Assembly: GCF_014334055.1 (NCBI RefSeq)
Contig: NZ_CP060490.1
Coordinates: 2,542,001-2,606,000, forward strand
Source of the DNA: Oscillibacter hominis
GTDB lineage: Bacteria > Bacillota > Clostridia > Oscillospirales > Oscillospiraceae
Direction: 5' to 3'
DNA length: 64,000 nt
Part shown: piece by piece, positions 31,438 to 39,606 of the stretch
Position numbering within the stretch: position 1 is the stretch's first letter
Layout: each line of letters starts with the position of its first letter
Translations under genes and position numbers: made by a program
The notes under the pieces: model-generated
The model's input: only the letters and a program-made list of their open reading frames with translations
Database searches by the model: none
What the model was told of the DNA's origin: nothing

Positions 31438-31469
31438 AATAGCATTCCTTTATAAGGAGTGATGCTATT
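31438..31469 (+). promoter_or_regulatory. Ribosome-site-burying hairpin, second XRE gene of cluster B
   Basis: AATAGCAT (31438-31445) pairs exactly with ATGCTATT (31462-31469), next to the ATG; inside, TCCTT (31446-31450) pairs with AAGGA (31454-31458), which is the ribosome site itself. Compared with the first copy, both sides of two stem positions have changed together. Confidence 0.65.
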
Positions 31470-31694
31470 ATGGTTTTCCAGAGGTTAGAAGATTTGAGGA
31501 TAGATGCAGATAAAACCCAGGAGGACATTGCTGATATACTGGATTGTAAAAGGGAGGTTTATCGGCGATACGAAAAGGGAATTCATGAAATACCTGTCTG
31601 GGCACTCGTAAAACTGGCAAGCTTCTACAAGACAAGCACGGATTACATTCTGGGCCTTACGGATATAAAGAAACCATACCCAAAGGGGAAGTAA
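31470..31694 (+). CDS. Small XRE-family HTH regulator (cluster B, second)
   Basis: 74 residues, the tandem partner of the preceding gene; most differences are conservative. Its C terminus DIKKPYPKGK resembles the DIEKPYPKGK end of the second cluster A regulator. There the codons for that end serve as a ribosome site for a following XRE gene; here they are followed by an ATG at 31701 that leads only into the shared hairpin, as if a third gene had been lost. Confidence 0.88.
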   Translation: MVFQRLEDLRIDADKTQEDIADILDCKREVYRRYEKGIHEIPVWALVKLASFYKTSTDYILGLTDIKKPYPKGK

Positions 31695-31704
31695 CGCACA
31701 ATGG

Positions 31705-31742
31705 AAAGAGCGCACGACGGTCATTCGTCGTGCGCTCTTTTT
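31705..31742. terminator. Shared hairpin, copy C
   Basis: Longest copy: 15-bp perfect stem AAAGAGCGCACGACG / CGTCGTGCGCTCTTT with loop GTCATT, and T runs both ways. Read on the - strand it still spells the last codons AHDE and stop of the 58-residue protein, although no such gene is attached. Confidence 0.85.
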
Positions 31743-31743
31743 C

Positions 31744-32409
31744 TCACTCGAGGCCCATCACGTCCTCCACTGGCATGGACAGCACCACGCCCTGGGCCGG
31801 ACTCTTGGGGCCGAACTGCTTGTGGATCGCGTCCATGATCCCCACCTTCTTCTTCCGGGAGGACACAATCAAAATCAGCTCCTGCTCCTCCTGGAGGGAG
31901 ATGCCGAAAAAGCGCATGGGCTCCTCCAAACCCCGGCGCCGGCCGCGCAGCACCGTGCCGCCGGTGGCCCCGGCGCTCCGGGCCGCGTCCATCACCTCGT
32001 CGCTGAAGCCCTGGTTGACGGCGGCTAAAATCATGGCGTATGCGGACTGTGAAGCCATAGGCGGGTCTTCCTCCTCTTTTTTGGGAATGGGCCGGTCCAG
32101 CAGGTGCATCACGCTGGACTGGAGGCCGCTGATGGGGATGGTCACGGCGATGCCCGTGCCGTGGTGCTTCAGGTGCAGGGCCCGGTTCAGCTGCCGCAGC
32201 AGCCCCGGGGCCTCCTCCCGCCGGATCATGGCCAGGCTGACGGCCTTGTCGGTCTCGCCCAGGCCGCTCAGCCGCAGGATTTCCGAGCTGGCGGTGCCCT
32301 TTCCCCGGCACTGGTACTGGAGGGGCACAAAGCCCTGCTTCAGCAGCGCGGACACCTGCACGGCGCCCTCCGCGTCGCTGATGACGCACAAAAGGCGGGG
32401 CCCGGTCAT
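31744..32409 (-). CDS. Double PII-like (GlnB-like) protein linked to DUF1538 transporter
   Basis: 221 residues from the ATG at 32409 (GAGGAGGTG site), overlapping the upstream stop by ATGA. The chain seems to hold two alpha/beta PII-like halves, about 1-105 and 118-221; the second reads YAMILAAVNQGFSDEVMDAARSAG, GATGGTVLRGRR, then QEEQELILIVSSRKKKVGIMDAI, close to the fold of PII-type sensors. PII-like proteins often control the membrane transporter encoded next to them. Ligand unknown. Confidence 0.75.
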   Translation of the reverse strand: MTGPRLLCVISDAEGAVQVSALLKQGFVPLQYQCRGKGTASSEILRLSGLGETDKAVSLAMIRREEAPGLLRQLNRALHLKHHGTGIAVTIPISGLQSSVMHLLDRPIPKKEEEDPPMASQSAYAMILAAVNQGFSDEVMDAARSAGATGGTVLRGRRRGLEEPMRFFGISLQEEQELILIVSSRKKKVGIMDAIHKQFGPKSPAQGVVLSMPVEDVMGLE

Positions 32410-33926
32410 GCGCACACCTCCTCGTCCAAGTCAATGATGTAGTCCTCTTCCTCCGGCGCGGCGGGGGCCTCCTCCGGGGCAAAGCGGAGCTTCCGGGCGT
32501 AGACCACGCCCATGGCCTGGACCGCGATCAGCGGGGCCAGGGCCACCAGGGCCACCACACCGAAGGCGTCAGTGACCACGCTGCCGCCCGCGCCGGTGCA
32601 CGCGCCGATGGACAGCGGCAGCAAAAAGGTGGAGGTCATGGGGCCGGAGGCCACGCCGCCGGAGTCAAAGGCGATGCCCACGAACACCCGGGGCACGAAA
32701 TAGGTCAGAATCAGGGCGATGAGATAGCCGGGAATCAAAATCCAGTAGATGTGGATGCCCGTCACCACCCGCACCATGGCCAGCCCCACCGCCGCGGACA
32801 CGCCTAAGGACAGGCACAGGTTCATGGACCTGCGGGAGATGGCGCCGTTGGTCAGGTCCTCCACCTGGTGGTTGAGGATCTGCACCGCCGGCTCGGCCTT
32901 GACGATGCAGTAGCCGATCACCGCGCCCACCGGCACCAGAAGCCACAACTGGTCGGCCATGCGGCTGCCTAAGAGGCTGCCCACCGGGGCAAAGCCCACG
33001 TTGACCCCGGTGAGGAACAAAATGAGGCCCACGATGGTGTAGGCAAAGCCCACGGCCATCCGCAGCAGCTGGCCCCGGTGGTAGCGGCGGGTGAAGAACT
33101 GGAAGAGCAGGAAAACCGCCAGCACCGGCGCCATGGAGGAGAGGACCTCCCGGCCGAAATGGGGCAGCTGCACGGCAAAGGCCGCCGCCACGTCCCGGGT
33201 GGTCTCCACCTGGGCGATGTCCACTGTGGCGTAGGAGCTGCCGTCGGGGCGGTAGAAGATGCCCAGGAGCAGTACCATCAAAATGGGGCCGATGCTGGAA
33301 AAGGCCACCAGGCCGAAGCTGTCGTCCGCGCCGTTTTTGTCGCTCCGGGCGGCGGAGAGGCCGATGCCCATGGCCATGATGAATGGCACGGTCATGGGGC
33401 CGGTGGTGACGCCGCCGGAGTCGAAGGCCACGGGCACAAAGTCCGCCGGGGTCACAAAGGACAGGGCGAACAGCGCCAGGTACAAAATGCACAGCAGCCG
33501 GGGCAGGGGGATGCGGAACAAAATGCGCAGCGCCGCCGCCACCAGAAAGAGGCCCACGCCCACCGCCACGGTCCAGATCAGCACCTCATTGGGCACCGAG
33601 GGCACCTGGTTGGCCAGGACCTGGAGGTCCGGCTCGGCGATGGTGATGATGGCGCCCATCAGGAAGCACAGCCCCACCGTCAGCGGCAGGCTGCGTGTTT
33701 TAAAGAGCTGGGTGCCGATGCCCTCGCCCAACGGCGTCATGGACATCTCCGCGCCCAGCTGGAAAAACCCCATGCCGACGATCAGCAGCACCGCGCCCGT
33801 GAGGAACAGCAGCACCGTGCCCACTTCCAGGGGCACCGCCGCCACCGTCAGCAGCAGTACGATGGCGGTGATGGGGAGCACCGCCGCCACGGATTCCATG
33901 ATTTTTTCCCGTAATTTCTTGTTCAA
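32406..33926 (-). CDS. DUF1538 family membrane transporter
   Basis: Polytopic protein of about 506 residues with two homologous halves, each carrying the motif AFDSGGVTTGPMT or AFDSGGVASGPMT in a re-entrant-like position. DUF1538 proteins include the UmpAB pair reported as Na+/H+ antiporter in Halomonas, so cation transport is the best guess. The TTG at 33926 follows a GGAGGG site; an ATG at 33965 lies only about 7 bases from the expected transcription start, and an ATG at 33899 is another option. In one operon with the PII-like gene. Confidence 0.85.
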   Translation of the reverse strand: MNKKLREKIMESVAAVLPITAIVLLLTVAAVPLEVGTVLLFLTGAVLLIVGMGFFQLGAEMSMTPLGEGIGTQLFKTRSLPLTVGLCFLMGAIITIAEPDLQVLANQVPSVPNEVLIWTVAVGVGLFLVAAALRILFRIPLPRLLCILYLALFALSFVTPADFVPVAFDSGGVTTGPMTVPFIMAMGIGLSAARSDKNGADDSFGLVAFSSIGPILMVLLLGIFYRPDGSSYATVDIAQVETTRDVAAAFAVQLPHFGREVLSSMAPVLAVFLLFQFFTRRYHRGQLLRMAVGFAYTIVGLILFLTGVNVGFAPVGSLLGSRMADQLWLLVPVGAVIGYCIVKAEPAVQILNHQVEDLTNGAISRRSMNLCLSLGVSAAVGLAMVRVVTGIHIYWILIPGYLIALILTYFVPRVFVGIAFDSGGVASGPMTSTFLLPLSIGACTGAGGSVVTDAFGVVALVALAPLIAVQAMGVVYARKLRFAPEEAPAAPEEEDYIIDLDEEVCA

Positions 33927-33978
33927 CTCGTGGACTTCCCTCCATTTCTCAAACCATAAGACCATTCTTCTTCAGTTC

Positions 33979-34007
33979 ATTATACGGGAAAACAGAGGGT
34001 GGAACAA
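33979..34007 (-). promoter_or_regulatory. Promoter of the DUF1538 operon
   Basis: On the - strand TTGTTC (34007-34002), 17 bases, TATAAT (33984-33979). Confidence 0.65.
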
Positions 34008-34109
34008 CGGGAAAATCGGAATCTTATCAGAATCTTTACGCTTTATTATGGACAAAATGGTTAAAAAATGAAACAAACATGGGGAAATGCACCCTGGCGC
34101 AAACAGCGG

Positions 34110-34138
34110 TTGACAGCCGCGCCGCCGCACCGTACAAT
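34110..34138 (+). promoter_or_regulatory. Promoter of the restriction endonuclease gene
   Basis: TTGACA (34110-34115), 17 bases, TACAAT (34133-34138). A 7-bp hairpin GCCGCAG / CTGCGGC follows in the leader (34149-34166), before the ribosome site. Confidence 0.75.
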
Positions 34139-34190
34139 GAAAAAAACCGCCGCAGCACGCTGCGGCAGGCTCAGAAAAGAGGGAATGCAC

Positions 34191-34787
34191 ATGAAGAAAA
34201 CGCTTTCGCCCGGCGCGTGGAAGAAGACGGCGTTTCCCAAGTATACGACCCAACTTATGAATTTGGCAAACCAGACCGCCCAGGGCACCCGCCCCAAGGT
34301 GGTGGGCCAGATGTCGGAGCTCTTTCCCCAGTACCGGCGGAGCACGGAGAAGCCCTCCGTCGAGGGGTGGGAGCAGTGGTACCGGGAACAGAACCCGGAG
34401 GCCATTGAGCGGGCCACGGATAAGATCTGCGGCCAGATGGACAGCCTCAAGGAGGCCATCCGGCTCATTGACCGGGACATGATCCGCGACTGGGTGGAGG
34501 ACCTGGTGGTGAACAAGACCTATCAGGGACTCTACTACCAGCAGCTCATCCTGGAGGAGATTGCCGCGGAGCGGGGAGAATCCTGGCGGCTGGCCACGCC
34601 GGAGGAAGAGGCCCAGGGTGTGGACGGCTACGTGGGGGAGGAGGCCTACTCGGTGAAGCCCTCCACTTACAAATCCATGGACCGCCTTCCCGAGACGCTC
34701 CGGGGAAAGATAGTTTTTTACAGGAAGAACGCCGCCGGGGAGCTGGTCTTCGAGGTGGAGGAGCAGCTCAAAGGGGGGCGCAGGTAA
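34191..34787 (+). CDS. MjaI-like type II restriction endonuclease
   Basis: 198 residues from the ATG at 34191 (AGAGGG site; an ATG two codons earlier is too close). NLANQTAQGTRPKVVGQMSEL near residues 22-42 recalls the MjaI family; the archaeal MjaI cuts CTAG. It is convergent with, and overlaps by 20 bases, a DNA methyltransferase gene, which supports a restriction-modification pair. The recognition site in this organism is inferred only from family likeness. Confidence 0.75.
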   Translation: MKKTLSPGAWKKTAFPKYTTQLMNLANQTAQGTRPKVVGQMSELFPQYRRSTEKPSVEGWEQWYREQNPEAIERATDKICGQMDSLKEAIRLIDRDMIRDWVEDLVVNKTYQGLYYQQLILEEIAAERGESWRLATPEEEAQGVDGYVGEEAYSVKPSTYKSMDRLPETLRGKIVFYRKNAAGELVFEVEEQLKGGRR

Positions 34788-35802
34788 AGCGGAACTGGCC
34801 GGGCGCGGATGAGGTGTGGCCGGTGGTTTGGTAGAGGCGCAGCTCCGTCTCCTGCCGGGTCTTGACCGGGACGCCGTGGGGGAGGTTGGTGTAGCACCGC
34901 TGCCGCTCCTCGTCGCTGAGCTGCTCAAGGAAGGCCAAGTGGCGGCTGAGCCGCTGGCCGGGGAACGCCTCGGCCGGATGATGGGCCAGGCGGGCCAGGG
35001 ACAGGGACCAGAGGGACGCCTCCCGCTCGCAGCAGATGCAGTTGCGCTGGAGCGACGCGCAGGCCAGGGCCGTGGTGCCCAGGCCGCCGAAGGGGTCCAG
35101 CACCGTGTCGCCGTAAATGGAGTACATGGCCACCAGGCGCAGCGGCAGCTCCAGGGGGAAGGAGCCGCTCCTCTGCCGGATGGCGCTGGCGCCGAGCCGC
35201 TGGGCAGTGCCCTTGAACTCCCAAAGGTCGGAGAACCAGAGGTTCCGCTCCTCCCAGAAGTAGGCGCTCTCCCTGCGCCGCTGCCGCTCATCGCCGGAAA
35301 ATTGGCGCTTGGCGCCCTTGCGGAAGATCAGAATGTACTCGTGCTCATAGGTGACATAGGCCCCGGCGGGGTACATCCCGGACCCCATGAACTTGTTGGG
35401 GGAGTTGGACTGCTTGCGCCAGAGGATGTCCGGCAGCACGCTGTAGCCCATGGACTCAAAGGCCCGGATGATCCGGGTGTGGTTGGAAAAGAGGCGGAAG
35501 GTCCCGTTTAGGGTACGGGTGGCGTCGCCGATGTTGATGCAGACGAATCCGTTGGGGCGCAGCACCCGGTCGCACTGGAGCCAGATTTGGTCCAGCAGGA
35601 GGTGCATCTGTTGGAATGCCCCGTCCCAGTCGCCTTCGGCCATAGCCGTTTCCACCTCGCTGCGCTGCCCGGTAAAGCACTCGTCCCACATCCCGATCAT
35701 GGGGTAGGGCGGCGATGTGACCACCAGGTCCACAGAGCCCGCGGGCAGGACGTCCAGGCATTCAGAGGACTGGTGCAGCAGCTTGATGAAAAAATGGTCC
35801 AT
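34768..35802 (-). CDS. DNA methyltransferase (beta-class, N4C/N6A type)
   Basis: 344 residues from the ATG at 35802 (GGGAGAG site). Catalytic motif IV TSPPYP comes near residue 29-34 and the AdoMet motif DPFGGLGTTALAC near 245, the order of beta-class enzymes; TSPPY favours N4-cytosine methylation. Modification partner of the convergent MjaI-like endonuclease; the two 3' ends overlap. Some upstream in-frame sequence exists but lacks a ribosome site. Confidence 0.88.
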   Translation of the reverse strand: MDHFFIKLLHQSSECLDVLPAGSVDLVVTSPPYPMIGMWDECFTGQRSEVETAMAEGDWDGAFQQMHLLLDQIWLQCDRVLRPNGFVCINIGDATRTLNGTFRLFSNHTRIIRAFESMGYSVLPDILWRKQSNSPNKFMGSGMYPAGAYVTYEHEYILIFRKGAKRQFSGDERQRRRESAYFWEERNLWFSDLWEFKGTAQRLGASAIRQRSGSFPLELPLRLVAMYSIYGDTVLDPFGGLGTTALACASLQRNCICCEREASLWSLSLARLAHHPAEAFPGQRLSRHLAFLEQLSDEERQRCYTNLPHGVPVKTRQETELRLYQTTGHTSSAPGQFRFTCAPL

Positions 35803-35914
35803 ATGATCTCTCCCGTTCTTTTCAGTCCCTTTATTATAGCGGATTTTCATGAGCTTGTCTAGTGGGAATTTTACGGCGGAACGTGCGCGCGGCGCAACGG
35901 CCGCATCTCAAATG

Positions 35915-35950
35915 GAAAAGGCCCCGGGCCATTATGGGCCCGGGGCCTTT
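35915..35950 (-). terminator. Terminator after the LacI-SBP fusion gene
   Basis: 14-bp stem: AAAGGCCCCGGGCC (35917-35930) with GGCCCGGGGCCTTT (35937-35950), T run on the - strand. Eight bases past the stop codon. Confidence 0.88.
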
Positions 35951-35957
35951 ACTTCAT

Positions 35958-38150
35958 TCAGTCCGTGAGGAGGGCGGACTCCAAAATGTCCATCATCTGG
36001 GGCAGGGCGTCCTCCGGCGTCCGCTGGCCCTGGACGATGCTCTGGAGCAGCGGCAGCTGGAGCAGGGAGCTCCGGTTCTGGTCGAACACGTCCCAGACCT
36101 CCCGGCCCCGGGCGGACTCCAGGTTCTCAAGGAGATGGCTGTACCAGGGGTACTGCATGAGGATCTCACTGCTGCGGTACACCTCCGCGTAGGGGGAAAG
36201 GCCGCCGTAGAGGGTGAGCAGCTCCGTCTGAGGGAAGGAGGAGACCCAGCGGATGAACTCCTTGGTGGCCTCGGTCTGGGAGGAGGTTTTGAAGATGGAG
36301 AAGGAGCCGCCGGTGATGTAGGAGATGCCGCCCGGCACGGTGGTGTAGCCCACCTTTCCCCCATAGATGTTCTTCTGGAGGTGGGCGATGTTGGACGCAT
36401 AGTTCAAAAACACCAGCTCCACGGCGGTCTGGCCGTAGATGAAGTTGTCCAGCGTGGCGCCCACCCAGCGCTTGCCCTGGACGGGCAGGGCGTACTGCCC
36501 GCAGGTGTACATGTTTCTCAGCGTCTGCAAAACCGCTGCTTCCTCCACCTTGGTCTCGCCGCGCCGGAAGGTGCCGCCCTTCATGTAGTTGAGATACCGC
36601 AGGAAGAAGGAGGAGCTCAATTCGGTGGGGGAGTCCCAGTTCATGCCCGTGCCGGCCTGGACCGGGGACTGGGGGTTGCTGTCGCGGCTGAAAAAGCGGA
36701 TGATGCGCTCATACTGGTCAAAGGTGGCGGGGACGCTGAGGGATTCGCCGGTCTGCTCAAAGTACATCCGCTTGAGCAGTTGGTTTTCAAAGAGGTCCTT
36801 GCGGTAGACCAGCATGTCGATGCCGATGTCAAAGGGGATGGCCTGGGGCTTCCCATGAATATAGGAGAAGTCTTTTACAATCCGGGGGAGCATTCCCTGG
36901 GTAATCTGCTGGAACTCCTCGTCCGTGAAGGTGTAGAAAAGATCGTCCGTGAACAGCGGAAGGCAGCTCATATTGCTGCGCACCAGGTCGAATTCGCCGC
37001 TCTGTGAGGCCCGGATGGTCTCGGAGAACACCTCGGAAGGAAGGAGCTCCACGAACTCCACCTCAATTCCGGTCTTGCGCACAAACCCCGGCGTGATCCG
37101 CTGCAGCGCGGCGCTGGATTCGCTCTTGGCCAGCAGGACGCGCAGCTTTGTGCCGGAATGGGACGTGCCCACGCGGTAGGGGGCCTGGTGGAACCCGGTG
37201 ACACCTAAGATTTCCCGCTGCTCCCGCTTGGGGCCCGTCAGATTGGACAGCAGGCACTGGGCCGCCCGCATTCCCGCGTGCAGGTAGTCCAGGGAATAGC
37301 GGGTTACGTTGGGGTTCTCCACGGCGATGCTGTCCCCGGAGATGGCGATGATGGGGGGACAGCCCTGGACGGAGGCCACGGAAAAGGCAAGCTGGACCTT
37401 GGGCAGGAAAAAGGAGTTGGTGAGGATGATGACGTCCGGCGCCTCCTGGTTCCCCTCAAAAAAGTCAAAAGGGGACACGGAGATGTTCAGCCAGTCCGCC
37501 GTTTTGATCTGAAGGCGGCGGGGGCTCCGGGCGGTCTGGATTGTCTCCCGCAGCCCGCTGATGAAATCCCGGTTCTCCGGATAGCACTCCGGGTCGCTGA
37601 TGACCGCCACATGGCGGTAGTCCTGCTTCAACACATAGGTTCCGATCTCCCGGCCGATGGAGTGGAAGTCAAAGCCGATGAAGTTGTGGGACTGGTTCAC
37701 GGACCGGAAGGCGTACAGCACCTCCGCGCCGCTGCTCAGCGCGTCCTGATAGATGTCCACGTGTGAAATGGAACCGGTGACGGTGATGACGCCCGAGACG
37801 CGCATCTCCGCCACGTGCTTTGCAATCTGTTCCTCTTTGTAGGGGGAGTCGTCCGTGACGAACAGCAGCGGCGTATAACCACGTTCCTCCAACAACAGCT
37901 TGATGCCGTTGAAAAAGGAGGAATAGCGCTTTTCATCAATGTTGGGGAGGATGATGGCAACATGGGTCGAAAGGGGGATATCCTGGCGCAGCTGCTTCGC
38001 CTGGGCGTTTGCCACGTATCCCAACTGCTTTGCAGCCTCCGTCACGCGCTGGATTTTCTCCGCGCTGACATTTCCCCGGTTATTCAAGACATTGGAAACA
38101 GTGCCCTGGGACACACCGGCAAGCCTGGCAATATCTTTTACAGTAATCAT
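35958..38150 (-). CDS. LacI-type regulator fused to a solute-binding-protein domain
   Basis: 730-residue three-part protein. Residues 1-55 are a LacI HTH (VKDIARLAGVSQGTVSNVLN); about 62-325 is the periplasmic-binding-like sensor of LacI/GalR regulators (HVAIILPNIDEKRYSSFFNGI, GFDFHSIGREIG, SLDYLHAG); about 345-730 is a family 1 solute-binding-protein fold (LRVLLAKSES, DIGIDMLVYRKDLFENQLL, GGSFSIFKTSSQTEATKEFI). There is no signal peptide, so the extra binding domain works in the cytoplasm. It is divergent from a dipeptidase and dpp-type transporter, a likely target. Two sensors on one DNA-binding head is unusual. Confidence 0.88.
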   Translation of the reverse strand: MITVKDIARLAGVSQGTVSNVLNNRGNVSAEKIQRVTEAAKQLGYVANAQAKQLRQDIPLSTHVAIILPNIDEKRYSSFFNGIKLLLEERGYTPLLFVTDDSPYKEEQIAKHVAEMRVSGVITVTGSISHVDIYQDALSSGAEVLYAFRSVNQSHNFIGFDFHSIGREIGTYVLKQDYRHVAVISDPECYPENRDFISGLRETIQTARSPRRLQIKTADWLNISVSPFDFFEGNQEAPDVIILTNSFFLPKVQLAFSVASVQGCPPIIAISGDSIAVENPNVTRYSLDYLHAGMRAAQCLLSNLTGPKREQREILGVTGFHQAPYRVGTSHSGTKLRVLLAKSESSAALQRITPGFVRKTGIEVEFVELLPSEVFSETIRASQSGEFDLVRSNMSCLPLFTDDLFYTFTDEEFQQITQGMLPRIVKDFSYIHGKPQAIPFDIGIDMLVYRKDLFENQLLKRMYFEQTGESLSVPATFDQYERIIRFFSRDSNPQSPVQAGTGMNWDSPTELSSSFFLRYLNYMKGGTFRRGETKVEEAAVLQTLRNMYTCGQYALPVQGKRWVGATLDNFIYGQTAVELVFLNYASNIAHLQKNIYGGKVGYTTVPGGISYITGGSFSIFKTSSQTEATKEFIRWVSSFPQTELLTLYGGLSPYAEVYRSSEILMQYPWYSHLLENLESARGREVWDVFDQNRSSLLQLPLLQSIVQGQRTPEDALPQMMDILESALLTD

Positions 38151-38314
38151 GTGACCTCCGATTTTTGAACGCTGGTTTGAACGGCCTGGGAAAATTTGTT
38201 GATTTTATTATAGAATAAAGTATTTTAAGCGACAAGTCAAGCAGATGAATTAAATCGTATTATTGATTGTATAGTATTGATAAAATGAAATTATAAAATT
38301 ATACGTTTCTTATA

Positions 38315-38328
38315 TTGACACGTTTCAA
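38315..38328. promoter_or_regulatory. LacI-type operator over the dipeptidase promoter
   Basis: TTGACACGTTTCAA is symmetric at 6 of 7 positions per arm around ACGT, like LacI/PurR-family sites, and its first six bases are a perfect -35 box (a weak TAGTTT follows 17 bases later). A related ACGTTTC lies at 38303-38309. The 239-base region is AT-rich and holds no gene. Confidence 0.55.
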
Positions 38329-38389
38329 AAAATGATGTAGTTTATAGATATCCACTGGGTGGACAATTCAAATGGGAGGAAGTAAAGTC

Positions 38390-39520
38390 ATGACAGAGCT
38401 TGAACAGGTCCGTATTGCGCAGGAAGCGATTATGACCTACTACAGTACGGATGACCCTGAAATCAAGGCGTACGCACTGAGCATCAACGCAGGCGTCTCT
38501 CCTGAGGCGGTGCGCATTCACCGGGAGGCCACCGTAATTGATACGTGTAGCTTTTACCTCGAATCCTACAACTGGCATCTGAAGGAGTCGGGGGTCACGG
38601 CGCTGAACCTGACGGTCCCGCAGAACCTGGCCGGCACGGGAAGCGCGGTCAATTCCATCATCGACCACTATGAGGCCATTGCCAACAACTCGGATCACTT
38701 CCTGCTGGCGGAGACGGCGGACGACATCCGCACCGCCAAGAAGGAAGGTAAGATCGCCATGATCTTAGGCGCGCAGAACCCCCGCTTTGTGGAGCACGCC
38801 AGCCTGGAGGCATCCACCGAGGCCTTTGCCCGGCTGGGTATGCGCATCATCCAGATCGGCTATAACCAGCGGACGTTTGCCACGGACGGCTGCCTGTGCG
38901 AGACCGATGGCGGCCTCTCCCCCCTGGGCCGGAAACTGATCCAGGGCCTGGAGAAGGCGGGCATCACCGTGGACCTCAGCCACATCTCTCCCCGTTCCGC
39001 CATGGAGGCCATGGACGTGTGCACCAAGACCCCCATCTTCAGCCACTCCAATCCCAGAAAGCTCTTTGACCACCCAAGAAACATCTCCGACGAGGCCGCC
39101 AAAAAGTGCGCAGCCATGGGCGGCGTGATCGGCGTGTGCTCCTATGTCCCCATCCTCTGGAACCGTGAGCACCTGCCCTGCATTGAGGATTTTGTGGACG
39201 CCATCGCCTACTATGGCGACCTGGTGGGCATTGACCACGTGGGCATCGGCATCGACTCCAACGCGGAGCCCAGCGCCTATGACCGCCATGATACCCGCCA
39301 CCTGATGGAACTGAACCACCCCAACCGGGATGTCTATCTGGCGGCGGCAGCCGGCGGGCGGGGCAAGCGCAGCGCCTTCCCCGAGGGGCTGCACAGCCTG
39401 GCCAACATCGTCAACATCGTCGAGCACATGCTCCGGCGCGGCTTCAGCGAAGCGGACATCAAGAAGGTCATGGGTGAGAATTACCTGCGGGTGTTCGACC
39501 AGACCTGGAGAAAAAAGTAA
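38390..39520 (+). CDS. Membrane dipeptidase family enzyme (peptidase M19)
   Basis: 376 residues from the ATG at 38390, 9 bases after GGGAGGA; an ATG at 38372 overlaps that site. Renal-dipeptidase-type zinc enzyme: TVIDTCSFYLESYNW near the N terminus stands where HxD is usual, and GITVDLSHISPRSAMEAMDV, IFSHSNPRKLFDHPRNISDE and VGIDHVGIGIDSN fit the family. The first metal motif (usually DGHxD) here reads IDTCSF, so one metal ligand may differ. First gene before a dipeptide ABC transporter. Confidence 0.82.
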   Translation: MTELEQVRIAQEAIMTYYSTDDPEIKAYALSINAGVSPEAVRIHREATVIDTCSFYLESYNWHLKESGVTALNLTVPQNLAGTGSAVNSIIDHYEAIANNSDHFLLAETADDIRTAKKEGKIAMILGAQNPRFVEHASLEASTEAFARLGMRIIQIGYNQRTFATDGCLCETDGGLSPLGRKLIQGLEKAGITVDLSHISPRSAMEAMDVCTKTPIFSHSNPRKLFDHPRNISDEAAKKCAAMGGVIGVCSYVPILWNREHLPCIEDFVDAIAYYGDLVGIDHVGIGIDSNAEPSAYDRHDTRHLMELNHPNRDVYLAAAAGGRGKRSAFPEGLHSLANIVNIVEHMLRRGFSEADIKKVMGENYLRVFDQTWRKK

Positions 39521-39606
39521 TTTTCGCTTCCCATGGCCATAAGGCGTGTCCAATGGCAAATCAATGAACCGCCCCAAGGGGGGAAAAAATATAGGAGGTA
39601 TCACAA

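Noticed and set aside
33972..35291. 439-residue frame overlapping the methyltransferase and endonuclease
   Set aside because: Shadow in another frame with Ser/Pro/Arg-rich content; both real genes explain the region.
38315..38328. CcpA (cre) site
   Set aside because: The spacing between TG and CG is one base short of the cre pattern; a LacI-family operator fits better.
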